Shown in pieces: positions 9,036 through 17,513 of a DNA stretch of 64,000 nt. The position numbers and the translations under genes are program-made. Source of the DNA: CG2-30-36-16 sp964372115 (GTDB lineage Bacteria; Bacteroidota; Ignavibacteria; Ignavibacteriales; Ignavibacteriaceae); contig CAYJPN010000026.1 of the NCBI GenBank assembly GCA_964372115.1, positions 1-64,000 of the forward strand. The letters are read 5' to 3'. The first letter of the stretch is position 1, and each line of letters begins with the position of its first letter. The notes under the pieces were generated by a model. That model was not told where the DNA came from, did not search any database, and worked only from the letters and a program-made list of their open reading frames with translations.

Positions 9036-10226
9036 TTATTTAATAAGCATTAGTTCTTTTTGTGATTCCGAAATAAAATTACATCCGTCTTTTGTTACCA
9101 CAATTTCTTCTTCAAGTGTTGCTGTTCCGAATCCCTCAACTGTAAGTCTCGGCTCCAAAGTAAAAATTTGTCCTTCTTCAAGCGGCATGTATGGTGCGTT
9201 GCCGTAACGGTCCCAGCGGGGGAATAAGCCCGCACCGCCGTCGTGCGCAACTTTGCCAACTTGATGACCGAGCCCGTGCGGATAACCTTCATAGCCGTTT
9301 TCGATAATATAATTTCTTGCAATGTCATCAATCTCGCAGCCCTGTACGCCGGGTTTAATTCCCGCTGCAGCTTTTTGAATTGCATCACGGATAACTTCAA
9401 AACCTTTTATTACTTCGGCGGGGGCTTCGGTTTCACCGTCGCGCAGTATGTACCACATGCGCTGCAAATCGCTGCAGTAACCTTTATACTTAATGCCGAA
9501 ATCCATATTAACAATATGACCTTTTTGCACTTTAGTATCCGTCGGACCCGAATGCGCGCTGCCGGCTTCGGGACCTGTGAACACAGCAGGGCAATGATCT
9601 TCATCCCAGGCCATTTCAAAACCGCGTTCCGCTGCTTTAGCTTTTACAAATTTTGCAATCTCTAATTCTGTAACTCCCGATTTGATGAATTGAGTTGTTT
9701 CATCAAATATTTTTAGTGTCTCGACGATGGCATCTTTCATTATGTTTAATTCTGTATCCGATTTTCTACCGCGCAAAGCTGCAATAATTTCTTCGGAACT
9801 AACAAGCCGTTCAGCGAACGGAGTATCTTTTAAATGATTAAGAAGTATTTGATACATGCCGTGCGTTAAGCCGTCCGCAAGAGTAGAATTAACTGAATAG
9901 TTGATTGCGATTTTTGTCGGATTTTTCTTCGTCAAATAATCTGTAAAAGATTTTGTAAACGATTCAAGATAACCTTCTACATAATCAAACAAACCGGTGC
10001 GGTTTACATTATCAAGTTCGAGCGAACCGACAATTGCCGCAGCCTCACCGCCGCGGTTAATTATTATTGCAGACTGCCATGTTAAATTTATTCCGGCAAT
10101 CATATCAAGTGCGGGGTCGTGAATGATTGAACTTTCGCGTACAAAAGTAAGCCACATGTCAATATCTTTTTCATTAAGAATATCAGCGGCTTGTTTAATT
10201 TTTTCTTTATAGATCTGGTTCGACAT
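9036..10226 (-). CDS. M24 family metallopeptidase (Xaa-Pro aminopeptidase-like)
   Basis: A 396-residue creatinase-fold peptidase. The N-terminal creatinase-like domain (about 1-165) precedes the pita-bread catalytic domain with its five metal ligands visible: aspartates in MDFGIKYKGYCSDLQR, histidine in HGLGHQVG, glutamate in FTLEPRL and glutamate in TLEEEIVV. Enzymes of this type remove an N-terminal residue preceding proline, in the cytoplasm. A longer frame reaches 10253, but ATG at 10226 is preceded 9 nt upstream by GGAG, so I start there. It is monocistronic and convergent with aat. Confidence 0.9.
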   Translation of the reverse strand: MSNQIYKEKIKQAADILNEKDIDMWLTFVRESSIIHDPALDMIAGINLTWQSAIIINRGGEAAAIVGSLELDNVNRTGLFDYVEGYLESFTKSFTDYLTKKNPTKIAINYSVNSTLADGLTHGMYQILLNHLKDTPFAERLVSSEEIIAALRGRKSDTELNIMKDAIVETLKIFDETTQFIKSGVTELEIAKFVKAKAAERGFEMAWDEDHCPAVFTGPEAGSAHSGPTDTKVQKGHIVNMDFGIKYKGYCSDLQRMWYILRDGETEAPAEVIKGFEVIRDAIQKAAAGIKPGVQGCEIDDIARNYIIENGYEGYPHGLGHQVGKVAHDGGAGLFPRWDRYGNAPYMPLEEGQIFTLEPRLTVEGFGTATLEEEIVVTKDGCNFISESQKELMLIK

Positions 10227-10514
10227 AAAAATACTCCGGCATTGTAAATTCAAATTTGATTACAAAATTAAAAAAAGCGCAGTTAATAACTAATAGCTTT
10301 AAAACCATAAAGCTGAATAATGCTGAAAAGTTCTTTGATGGTAAAGTAAAAATTGAGTTCAATACACAGTTTAATAACAATAAAATAGTTGACTTAATAA
10401 AAGAAATAGCAATTGTTGAATAGCCCACGCTGCGTAGTCAAGCACAACTTGTCCCGTTTTTCGGGATTAGCCCGTCGCTCAAAAAAACAACACACAACCA
10501 AAACCAGCCAACAC
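10227..10514. other. Gene-free stretch with possible 3' end of a lost plus-strand gene
   Basis: The first 200 nt should hold the promoter of the M24 gene. The plus strand also has an open frame ending at TAG 10421-10423 that reads as ordinary protein (AEKFFDGKVKIEFN, NKIVDLIKEIAIVE) but has no start codon; I cannot identify it. It may be the tail of a deleted gene. A short CCCG/CGGG inverted repeat follows near 10453-10466. Confidence 0.3.
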
Positions 10515-10536
10515 GTTAGCGGTCATGCTAATGCGA
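10515..10536. repeat. Left cassette-like repeat (GTTAGCGG arm)
   Basis: The sequence CACGTTAGCGGTCATGC lies upstream of the broken cupin gene. Its reverse complement recurs, imperfectly, just after that gene (GCACGAACCGCTAACATGG). Such GTTAG/CTAAC pairs around a single gene resemble integron cassette recombination sites, but the canonical attC core (GTTRRRY) is not exactly met. Confidence 0.4.
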
Positions 10537-10591
10537 CTATGCAAACTTGAACAGTCTATATTAAATAAACAGAGAACTTAAAAGGAATAAA

Positions 10592-11157
10592 ATGAAATGA
10601 GGAACATTTATTTTATCGGCACTTGCACTTTTTCCATTGAGTATTTTTGCCAAAATTAAAACCAATATTTTTATGAGAACGAAAAAGGATTCAAAGTAAA
10701 GTCGGGTGAAGCTAGATTTGGTGAAAACTTCAAAATGAAAGGTATCACCCTAAATAACTTAGACATAAAAATTTCCGGGACTGACACTGATAATGATTTA
10801 GCTGTGCTTGAGCAAACCGGATTAACACCAAAGGGAGTACCTCCATTGCATATTCATCCTTTCCAGGATGAATGGTTTTATGTAATTGAAGGAGAGTATT
10901 TATTTCAAGTTGGCGATGACAAATATCAAATGAAATCAGGTGACACAATTTTTCTTCCAAGAAATGTGCAACACGCCTTCTTGCAGTTAACAGAAAAAGG
11001 AAAGATGATAGTTTCTTATTTGCCAGCAGGAAAGATGGAAGCATTTTTTAAGGTTACGGACAAATGGACATCTCCACCGGCAAAAGAAGAAATCGTAAAG
11101 GTTTTTGCAGAACATGACATGAAAGTTGTTGGCGCACCACTTAACGCTGACAATTAA
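10592..11157 (+). pseudogene. Cupin-domain protein gene with early stop and frameshift
   Basis: The intact reading frame 10735-11157 encodes 140 residues with a cupin fold (LHIHPFQDEWFYVIEGEY, the metal-site histidines, and GDTIFLPRNVQHAF). The real start appears to be ATG 10592, preceded by a GGA site: from there the frame reads M-K-stop, then a convincing signal peptide (GTFILSALALFPLSIFA), and it shifts by one base near 10660-10675 into the frame that yields YENEKGFKVKSGEARF and the cupin. So codon 3 is a TGA where Arg is likely, plus a one-base deletion. The original product would be an exported cupin of about 185 residues. A residual start at 10735 could still give a cytoplasmic fragment. 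It lies between inverted cassette-like repeats. Confidence 0.7.
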
Positions 11158-11162
11158 TATAT

Positions 11163-11200
11163 AAGCACGAACCGCTAACATGGTATAGCCACAATAGCGG
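11163..11200. repeat. Right cassette-like repeat (CCGCTAAC arm)
   Basis: GCACGAACCGCTAACATGG starts right after the cupin stop codon and is followed by a second short inverted pair (CCACAATAGCGGGGCATGG). It is the inverted counterpart of the repeat at 10515-10536. Together they delimit a roughly 650-bp unit holding a single gene. Confidence 0.4.
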
Positions 11201-11243
11201 GGCATGGTTGTAATTTTGCTGCCACTGCTCCGCCCGGGCTTTT

Positions 11244-11318
11244 GCAAGCGGAACATACTTTTACACATTGAAAAGCGGAGAATACATGGAAACCAAAAAG
11301 ATGGTTTTGATTAGGTAG
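11244..11318 (+). pseudogene. Orphan 3' end of a T9SS sorting domain
   Basis: The 25-codon frame ending at TAG 11316-11318 reads ASGTYFYTLKSGEY followed by METKKMVLIR, exactly the last residues of a T9SS C-terminal domain. The last 38 nt are identical to the 3' end of the T9SS gene at 39981-41252. Nothing recognisable of the rest of a gene precedes it; it starts at the edge of the cupin cassette. I read it as a gene truncated by deletion or cassette insertion. The remaining sequence to 11498 shows nothing I recognise. Confidence 0.7.
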
Positions 11319-11498
11319 GCAAGATAGAATTGAAACTAAAAATGCTGGAGCTTTGGGGCTCAGGCAATTTATACATTTTAAATAAGTAGATTTAGAGCCT
11401 GCCACATTCAACTCTCGCAGTTAATTACGACAGCAAGTCATCTACACCCCTGGCTAATCTATTTAACAAATGGAGTTTTAAATACCCCCTTCAATTTC

Positions 11499-12656
11499 TC
11501 AGTTCTTTTCGGTATCAATGTTAGTGTAAGGATAAAACGACTGGCGCTTCTGAAACGAAATAATATCAGGTTTTTTTATAACGCCTTCATCAATATTTAC
11601 AGCTTGTCGTATAGTTTCATTTTGCTGCCATTGCTCACGCCCCGCCACCACAGTTGGTAAATGAACAATTAGCGCCGCGGAAATGGAACGTGAAGCGCTT
11701 TCCCAAAGATAACTTGGTGTATGATCCACGGCGTAGTAATCAACCGTGCCGATTTTAAACATCGGTTTTTCGAATGTGGTTGGTCTTGCAAAATAGAATC
11801 CCATACCTTCATCGCAGCTTACATCTATAATCAAACAACCGGGCTTGAGGCACGATTTTTCTTCTTCGGTTACAAAGAGTAATGGGTGATCCGGTTCCTG
11901 AAGTGTTCCATTTACAATTATTTCCGATTGGCTGATTAGTTCGCTCAACGGCGACTCTGTTCCATCGTGTTCCACTACAAGCATTCGGGGTTCTCCTTCG
12001 TTACCTTCGCGAATACGGACATAGTGACAATCAAGCACCTCTTCACGTACTTCGTGGTCGGGGCGTTGAATGCAGATTGTAATATCTTTAAACCCACGTG
12101 CTTTAAGTGCGTAAATGGCGCCGCGGCTTACTGCGCCAAAACTAAAAATAATAGTCTTCCGTTGATTACCGTAATGTCCGTCTATTCCTTTTAATTGTAA
12201 GGCATGTAAAACGGCACAGTAGCCAGCCAATTCATTATTCTTATAAAATGTATGACGTCCAATCTGTCCGGTCGGCGTCCAAACAAACATATCCTCAAAG
12301 GCGATGAGTGTTTGTTTGCGGTCGATGGCTGCTTGAGTATGATCCCGCTGTTGTACACAATGCGGATAACCCCAAAGAATTCCACCTTCGCGAAGTTCTT
12401 GAAAATCGGATAACACCGGTTTTGTAAGAATAACGTTTCCGATGTCGGCTAAAATCTGGTGGCGTGTTGCAGTACCGCCCGTCTGGGCTGCAATTTCAGA
12501 GTCGCCAATACCAAACGGCGATCCATAACCTTCCTCAAAAATCAATTGCCGGCGAATTTTTTCAGATAGACGTGGAAAATGTTCGGGATGAATAGGAATT
12601 CGCTGTTCATCTTCTTTTTTTGAAGTTCCAATGACTCCAAACGCTAATACACTCAT
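11499..12656 (-). CDS. N5-(carboxyethyl)ornithine synthase
   Basis: A 385-residue member of the alanine dehydrogenase/saccharopine dehydrogenase superfamily, most like N5-(L-1-carboxyethyl)-L-ornithine synthase, which reductively condenses pyruvate with the delta-amino group of ornithine using NADPH. Visible features: the N-terminal FGVIGTSKKEDEQRIPIHP segment, a central Rossmann segment (KTIIFSFGAVSRGAIYALKARG) and LIIDVSCDEGMGFYFARPT. The length fits the family. It is a single gene with a GGAAA site before the ATG. An ornithine carbamoyltransferase and carbamate kinase lie 3 kb away, so ornithine metabolism is locally represented. Substrate specificity is inferred from resemblance only. Confidence 0.75.
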   Translation of the reverse strand: MSVLAFGVIGTSKKEDEQRIPIHPEHFPRLSEKIRRQLIFEEGYGSPFGIGDSEIAAQTGGTATRHQILADIGNVILTKPVLSDFQELREGGILWGYPHCVQQRDHTQAAIDRKQTLIAFEDMFVWTPTGQIGRHTFYKNNELAGYCAVLHALQLKGIDGHYGNQRKTIIFSFGAVSRGAIYALKARGFKDITICIQRPDHEVREEVLDCHYVRIREGNEGEPRMLVVEHDGTESPLSELISQSEIIVNGTLQEPDHPLLFVTEEEKSCLKPGCLIIDVSCDEGMGFYFARPTTFEKPMFKIGTVDYYAVDHTPSYLWESASRSISAALIVHLPTVVAGREQWQQNETIRQAVNIDEGVIKKPDIISFQKRQSFYPYTNIDTEKN

Positions 12657-12825
12657 TTCGTTTCCTTTATCTTAAAATCATTAGAGTGTATAACTTAATA
12701 AGAGCATAAGCAACAGTGTAATTCTTACCCTCTTTATCTTTGCGCTATACCTTACAGACAGGGAATAGGAGGTAAAGTTTATATCAATCAGTAGATGATA
12801 AGGTGCGATGTTAATTAAGATCAGG

Positions 12826-12906
12826 ATATTTTTTTTGCTTGTACTTACTCTTTAGAAAAGTATTTAGAATACTCAATCGAGAAGTACAAGCAGAAAAAAA
12901 AATATT
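12826..12906. repeat. Nested inverted repeat
   Basis: Arms 12826-12850 and 12879-12906 (ATATTTTTTTTGCTTGTACTT and its near-complement) enclose a smaller palindrome AGTATT-tag-AATACT at about 12859-12873. It lies just beyond the 3' end of the Cache gene. On both strands the T tract precedes the stem and the A tract follows it, so a conventional terminator is not obvious. Confidence 0.55.
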
Positions 12907-12912
12907 TGCAAA

Positions 12913-13422
12913 TCAGCGATAATAACCGGTGCCGACAACCCATCCGAATGGTTTAAAAAGCAAAACATATGATCTCTTGGGTTCTGCTTTTTTCTCCCCT
13001 TTTTTTGTAAACCAGTATTCAAAATAACCGCCGCCGGCTTGCGCTTTGATTATAAAGTTCTTTACATAGTATGTGCCTTGTTCATCTTTTGCCTCAAAAC
13101 GGTTCTGCCCCTCAACATCCTTTCGACCGTATAAAACCACATTTACACCTTCTTCAGTATCTGCCCAGAAATATCCATCCTCGCCGTAACGGAGTTCACG
13201 AAGAAGGTCAGCGCCAAGTTGTTTTGCTTGCTCAAGTGTCATCTCACCCGCTTGATGTTTTTCAAATATGGCTTGTAGCAGACTAACTGCTGTTTCCACT
13301 TCGCTTTTAATCAGTTTGTCCTGAAATGGGTTTTCCAATTTATGATCCTGGGCAATAGCAGCCATAGAAAATATAACCAGATTAATAAAAAAGATAACCA
13401 CGATCGACAGTCTATTTCTCAT
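12913..13422 (-). CDS. Exported single-Cache-domain protein
   Basis: A 169-residue protein: signal peptide (about 1-25, MRNRLSIVVIFFINLVIFSM then AAIAQ) followed by one Cache_2-type sensing domain (AKQLGADLLRELRYGEDGYF, DVEGQNRFEAKDEQG, GGGYFEYWF, KRSYVLLFKPFGWVVGTG). Such domains normally form the extracytoplasmic part of chemoreceptors and kinases that bind small molecules such as carboxylates; here no membrane anchor or output domain follows, so it is likely a free periplasmic binding protein. A frame from 13476 exists, but ATG 13422 has a GGAGAAAG site directly upstream. The partner is unknown. Confidence 0.82.
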   Translation of the reverse strand: MRNRLSIVVIFFINLVIFSMAAIAQDHKLENPFQDKLIKSEVETAVSLLQAIFEKHQAGEMTLEQAKQLGADLLRELRYGEDGYFWADTEEGVNVVLYGRKDVEGQNRFEAKDEQGTYYVKNFIIKAQAGGGYFEYWFTKKGEKKAEPKRSYVLLFKPFGWVVGTGYYR

Positions 13423-13587
13423 ACTTTCTCCAAGTTTGTATTTCAATTTTAACCGGAAATAATTCTTAACGAACAAAGAATTATTTCACGATGACTAAAA
13501 AATCTAAATTATACTGACCAAAAATACGCATACAAAGAAAAAGAAAGAAAAAGCTAAAAAGTTGATACCTATTCATAATAATTCCTT

Positions 13588-14892
13588 TCACTTTAGATAA
13601 ATTAGTTTTGTAATAGATTGAATAGTTTTTGTTTGATTTTGGCAAACAAGAAAATAAACACCGGACGGAATATTCTGTTCGTAGTTATTCTTTCCATCCC
13701 AAATAATTTTATCACCGCGATGCTGATATAAATTTCTTACCACCTCTCCTAAAGAATTGTAAATAACTATTGTTAAATCGGTATAATTATTTATAAGATT
13801 TAACGTAACATTACTATTGAATGGATTTGGGTAAACTTCCAGTTTTGTATTTTCATACTTATCGTACTGTTCATTTTGTTTAACCGAGACAGGATTTTTT
13901 AATTCAAATCCGTCAATGTTAAAATTAGTTAAATCTAAGTAGATAATAGTTTCTTTATTAATCCAATCTAAATCATATTTTGTCCCATAGTACTCACACT
14001 CTGTATAACGGTAAGTTTTATTTTCCTTTAATTTATAGACATATATAGCGCCGCCGTCATTTGTTAGTAGAGTACAAAAAAATGCTAAATCATCATCTTC
14101 AGAGTCCCATTTCATGTATTTAAAAGCCAGCGCACTGCCCAAACATGGGTTTGGATCATCTGTTAATATATTGAAAACTATAGTCGTCGAATCTGTTTTT
14201 TTGTTATATAGATAGAGTTTTGGATAAAGTTCATCGGTACTATAGATAAGGATGTTTTTAGTTTTATTATAAGAATAATTAGATATTCGGGGATATTCTG
14301 GTAAATTTATTAAAGTATCTATCTTTCCTGAATAGAAATAATATTCTAATATTTTACTTTGATTATCCCATCTAAAGATTACTGTGGAATCATTGCTCCA
14401 ATGAATAAAATAATCCTCAGATGCCGGCATATTTATTTTATGGAATGTACTATCAGATAATTTAAACGCAGTGTATTTAAGTTCTGCCGGTTGAAACAAT
14501 AAAAAAGAATCATTCGGTGAAAAAAGAAATCCATAAGTAATATATGTTCCCCCTTTGTTTTCGTTTGTATGAGGCGGATAAAATAGAACATAACTTGTAT
14601 CTTTATCGTGGTCATGCAGTATTACACTGCCGCCGCTGAAATGAACTGATTTATGGCTTTTATTTGCAAAAACCGGCGGCGAATAAAAATAGGAAGTAGT
14701 ATCTATTTTTTGAGAAACAAGGTTTTTTTTGATGAAGTAATAAGTAAATACATCTCTATAATATACTTCCTGAGCAAACTTATCTATATTGAACTTGTCT
14801 GCTGGAATATGATTTATATGAAATGCTTGCGAAAATATAATGTTTGATAAAATAATAAATGAGATAAAAAAGGGTAATAATAATTTTTTCAT
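13588..14892 (-). CDS. T9SS-sorted secreted protein, function unknown
   Basis: A 434-residue protein with signal peptide (LLLPFFISFIILSNIIFSQ), a body of short repeated beta-strand segments reminiscent of a propeller (SNDSTVIFRWDNQSKILEYYF, YKLKENKTYRY), and a T9SS C-terminal sorting domain over the last 80 residues (LEVYPNPFNSNVTLNL, YNSLGEVVRNLY, GVYFLVCQ). The sorting domain directs it across the outer membrane to the surface or medium. A perfect AGGAGG lies 7 nt before the ATG at 14892. The middle matches no family I recognise. Confidence 0.8.
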   Translation of the reverse strand: MKKLLLPFFISFIILSNIIFSQAFHINHIPADKFNIDKFAQEVYYRDVFTYYFIKKNLVSQKIDTTSYFYSPPVFANKSHKSVHFSGGSVILHDHDKDTSYVLFYPPHTNENKGGTYITYGFLFSPNDSFLLFQPAELKYTAFKLSDSTFHKINMPASEDYFIHWSNDSTVIFRWDNQSKILEYYFYSGKIDTLINLPEYPRISNYSYNKTKNILIYSTDELYPKLYLYNKKTDSTTIVFNILTDDPNPCLGSALAFKYMKWDSEDDDLAFFCTLLTNDGGAIYVYKLKENKTYRYTECEYYGTKYDLDWINKETIIYLDLTNFNIDGFELKNPVSVKQNEQYDKYENTKLEVYPNPFNSNVTLNLINNYTDLTIVIYNSLGEVVRNLYQHRGDKIIWDGKNNYEQNIPSGVYFLVCQNQTKTIQSITKLIYLK

Positions 14893-15255
14893 TTCATCGC
14901 CTCCTTTGGGAAAACGTTTTTGACGATTAAAAGCATTATTGCATATTTGGGTTCATCATTAATTACAAATGCTTTGTTATTGTTAGCTATAGAAAAACAT
15001 GGAGATATACTTAGCGGCATTATCAGTGTCGTTGGCAGCGGAAAGAGAAGCACCCCGGAATATCCGTTCGTTTTAATTAGAAAACCATTATACATAATCA
15101 TACTACCCCGGTACGTTCGTTAAATGAAATTCTATTTTTCTTCAGTTAGAACTTACTGCAGGCAAATGTTAAAATCAAAACAGTGAATAAAAATTTCACG
15201 TCGCGCTATTTGCTAAAGACGCTTTTAAAATTTATCACTAAGTTTATTACATTTC
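14893..15255. other. Gene-poor intergenic region
   Basis: The region between the T9SS gene and the argF terminator holds the T9SS gene's promoter and ribosome binding site. It also contains a 67-codon plus-strand frame (14920-15123, TTG start, hydrophobic N-terminus), for which I see no family resemblance, upstream ribosome binding site or partner; I do not call it a gene. Confidence 0.4.
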
Positions 15256-15290
15256 AAAAAAAAGCACAGAAGAAATCAACCCTGTGCCTT
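15256..15290 (-). terminator. Rho-independent terminator of arcC-argF
   Basis: On the minus strand a GCACAGG stem closes with CTGTGC around an 11-nt loop and runs into eight Ts. It begins about 22 nt after the argF stop codon. Confidence 0.8.
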
Positions 15291-15311
15291 TATAAAAATT
15301 AAAACGAGATA

Positions 15312-16244
15312 TTACATCACAAGCGCCATAATAGCTTTTTGCACGTGCAGACGATTTTCTGCTTCGTCAAAAATTACAGAGTTTGGCGAGTCGCAGACTT
15401 CGTTTGTTACTTCATCTCCTCTATGCGCAGGCAGACAGTGCATGAACAAGTAATCATCTTTTGCGTGTTTAACAAGTTCTTCGTTAACCTGGAACTTCAT
15501 AAATTTTTTCTTACGGTCTGCAGCTTCGGCTTCCTGTCCCATCGACGCCCAAACATCTGTATAAACGATATCAGCATCTTTCACAGCGGCAATCGGATCG
15601 GTCATAATTTCAACTTTGCTGCCCATGTATGCCGCGTTTCTTTTTGCGTTCTTTACAATCTCTTCGTCAGGGGTGTAACCCGAAGGAGAAGCAATCACTA
15701 CATCCATACCAACTTTGCTGCAGCCGTGCAGTAAGCTGTGTGCCATGTTATTGCCGTCGCCTATGTAAACGAGTTTCTGTCCCTTTAGTACTCTTTTCTT
15801 TTCAAGAATAGTAAACAAATCGGTTAAAACCTGGCAGGGATGCAGAAGGTCGGTTAAACCGTTTATAATAGGAATTGATCCAAAGCGCGCAAGATCAATA
15901 ACATCCTGATGGCTGAATGTGCGGATCATTATTCCGTTTAAGTAGCGGGAAAGAACTTTTGCTGTATCCGCAATAGATTCACCGCGGTTTAGCTGCAAAT
16001 CATTTGGCCCAAAGTACAACCCGATACCGCCAAGCTGGTAAATGCCAACTTCAAACGATACTCTTGTTCTTGTTGATGGTTTTGCGAATATCATACCAAG
16101 TGTTTTTCCATCAAGAACTTTGTGCGGTTTGCCGGTATATAATTCTTCTTTTAATGTTTTACTCACTTCAAAAATCTGGTAAACTTCTTCTACCGTCAAA
16201 TCGTTTATAGATATAAGGCTTTTGCCTTTCATGTTAACTGCCAT
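15312..16244 (-). CDS. argF: Ornithine carbamoyltransferase
   Basis: A 310-residue transcarbamylase that forms citrulline from ornithine and carbamoyl phosphate (or the reverse in catabolism). The carbamoyl-phosphate signature KPSTRTRVSFEVG is at about 54-66, the HPCQVLTDLFTI segment in the middle, and the ornithine-site HCLPAHRG near 270. Length is typical. GGAG is found upstream of ATG 16244; a second start 12 nt downstream is less likely. It follows arcC on the same strand after 30 nt and a terminator lies beyond it, so arcC-argF is an operon. Whether it runs in the biosynthetic or ATP-yielding direction cannot be told; no other arg genes are in the window. Confidence 0.95.
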   Translation of the reverse strand: MAVNMKGKSLISINDLTVEEVYQIFEVSKTLKEELYTGKPHKVLDGKTLGMIFAKPSTRTRVSFEVGIYQLGGIGLYFGPNDLQLNRGESIADTAKVLSRYLNGIMIRTFSHQDVIDLARFGSIPIINGLTDLLHPCQVLTDLFTILEKKRVLKGQKLVYIGDGNNMAHSLLHGCSKVGMDVVIASPSGYTPDEEIVKNAKRNAAYMGSKVEIMTDPIAAVKDADIVYTDVWASMGQEAEAADRKKKFMKFQVNEELVKHAKDDYLFMHCLPAHRGDEVTNEVCDSPNSVIFDEAENRLHVQKAIMALVM

Positions 16245-16274
16245 AATACTCTCCGTTAATTTTTTGTTTAAACT

Positions 16275-17219
16275 TTAAACTGCAACTATTTTTGTAAACA
16301 TACCTTTTTTACCAATGCTGGAAGCATCTGTAATAATAGTTTCTTTGCCGCCGCTCCGCACAAAATCAATTGCGGCTAGAACTTTTGGACCCATACTACC
16401 CGCGGCAAACTCGCCTGCTTCAAAATATTTCTGAGCCTCGTCCACATGAACAACGTCGAGAGCCTGCTGGTTAGGTTTGTTAAAATTAATATAAACTTTT
16501 GGAACGTCTGTTAAAATAAAAAACGCATCGGCGCCTATTTCGCGTGCCAGGAGCGCCGAAGCAAGGTCTTTATCTATTACTGCATCCACGCCCTGCAGCA
16601 TTTTGTTTTTATCTCGGTAAACAGGTATCCCGCCGCCGCCGGAAGCAATTACAATGTTTCCTTTTTTTACAAGATCTTTTACAATTTTTTTGTTTAAAAT
16701 ATCTTTCGGTTTAGGGGAGGCAACCACCCGGCGCCATCCTCTTTTGCGAGGATCTTCTTTAAATATCCAGTCATTCGCGCGGGCAAGCAAATCGGCTTCC
16801 TCTCTCAAATAGAACGCGCCGACAGGTTTAGTGGGAGTTTGGAAAGCAGGATCTTTTTCATCAACCAGAACCTGGGTAACAAGCGTTACTACATTTTTTT
16901 TTATTTTATTTGCGGCAAGTAAATTTAGCATCTGCCTTTCAATCATGTAACCAATTCCGCCTTGAGAGTCGGCTACACAAATATCGAGCGGCATTCTTGG
17001 AATTTTATATTGATTATACCCGGCTTCATTCCTTAACAAAATGTTGCCAACCTGAGGTCCATTACCGTGTGTTATTACTATATTAAAATCATCAGCGAGG
17101 AGTTCGAGCAGATTTAAGCAAGTTTCGTATGTGTTTTTTTCCTGCTGCTGTATTGTGCCGATCTCATTTCCTCGAAGCAAAGCATTGCCTCCGAATGCGA
17201 CAACAGCCAACTTTTTCAT
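16275..17219 (-). CDS. arcC: Carbamate kinase
   Basis: A 314-residue kinase of the amino-acid-kinase fold that converts carbamoyl phosphate and ADP to carbamate and ATP. Seen motifs: VAFGGNALL at the start, THGNGPQVGNIL, IASGGGGIPVYRD, the DKDLASALLA segment and LTDVPKVYINFNKP. The length matches the family. Its neighbour argF supplies the classic partner for ATP generation from citrulline; arginine deiminase (arcA) is not present here. It is the first gene of the operon. Confidence 0.95.
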   Translation of the reverse strand: MKKLAVVAFGGNALLRGNEIGTIQQQEKNTYETCLNLLELLADDFNIVITHGNGPQVGNILLRNEAGYNQYKIPRMPLDICVADSQGGIGYMIERQMLNLLAANKIKKNVVTLVTQVLVDEKDPAFQTPTKPVGAFYLREEADLLARANDWIFKEDPRKRGWRRVVASPKPKDILNKKIVKDLVKKGNIVIASGGGGIPVYRDKNKMLQGVDAVIDKDLASALLAREIGADAFFILTDVPKVYINFNKPNQQALDVVHVDEAQKYFEAGEFAAGSMGPKVLAAIDFVRSGGKETIITDASSIGKKGMFTKIVAV

Positions 17220-17513
17220 CGGGATACCTTTATTTAAGAACTTAGTTTAAAAATTTCTGATGTTTTTCGGTGCCCCAAAAAATCAAAATTTGAATTTCAA
17301 ACTTAAGGAAAGTTTTTTGAACTAAAAAATATAAACGGGTTATAATTGAAGACGTTTGTTTGTTAAATGGGCTTTGAAGAATAGAATAGTTTTATACCGC
17401 GTTGAGATTTGATTATTCATCAAAGTAAACCGGGGAACAGCAGAATTTAGAATATATTGTGCCTTACTGATTGTATTATTATCTTGCGCACCAAAAATTA
17501 TTCCAATTAAAAA
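17220..17513. promoter_or_regulatory. Divergent intergenic region between arcC and the rpoN run
   Basis: This 294-nt gap separates two divergently transcribed operons and must hold both promoters. I see AT-rich tracts but no motif I would call with confidence. Confidence 0.4.

Noticed and set aside
10207..10428. 73-codon minus-strand frame upstream of the M24 gene
   Set aside because: Composition is that of an antisense shadow; the M24 start with GGAG lies inside it and the plus-strand reading looks more like protein.
14920..15123. 67-codon plus-strand frame with a hydrophobic start
   Set aside because: TTG start, no ribosome binding site, no recognisable family and no partner gene; too weak to call.
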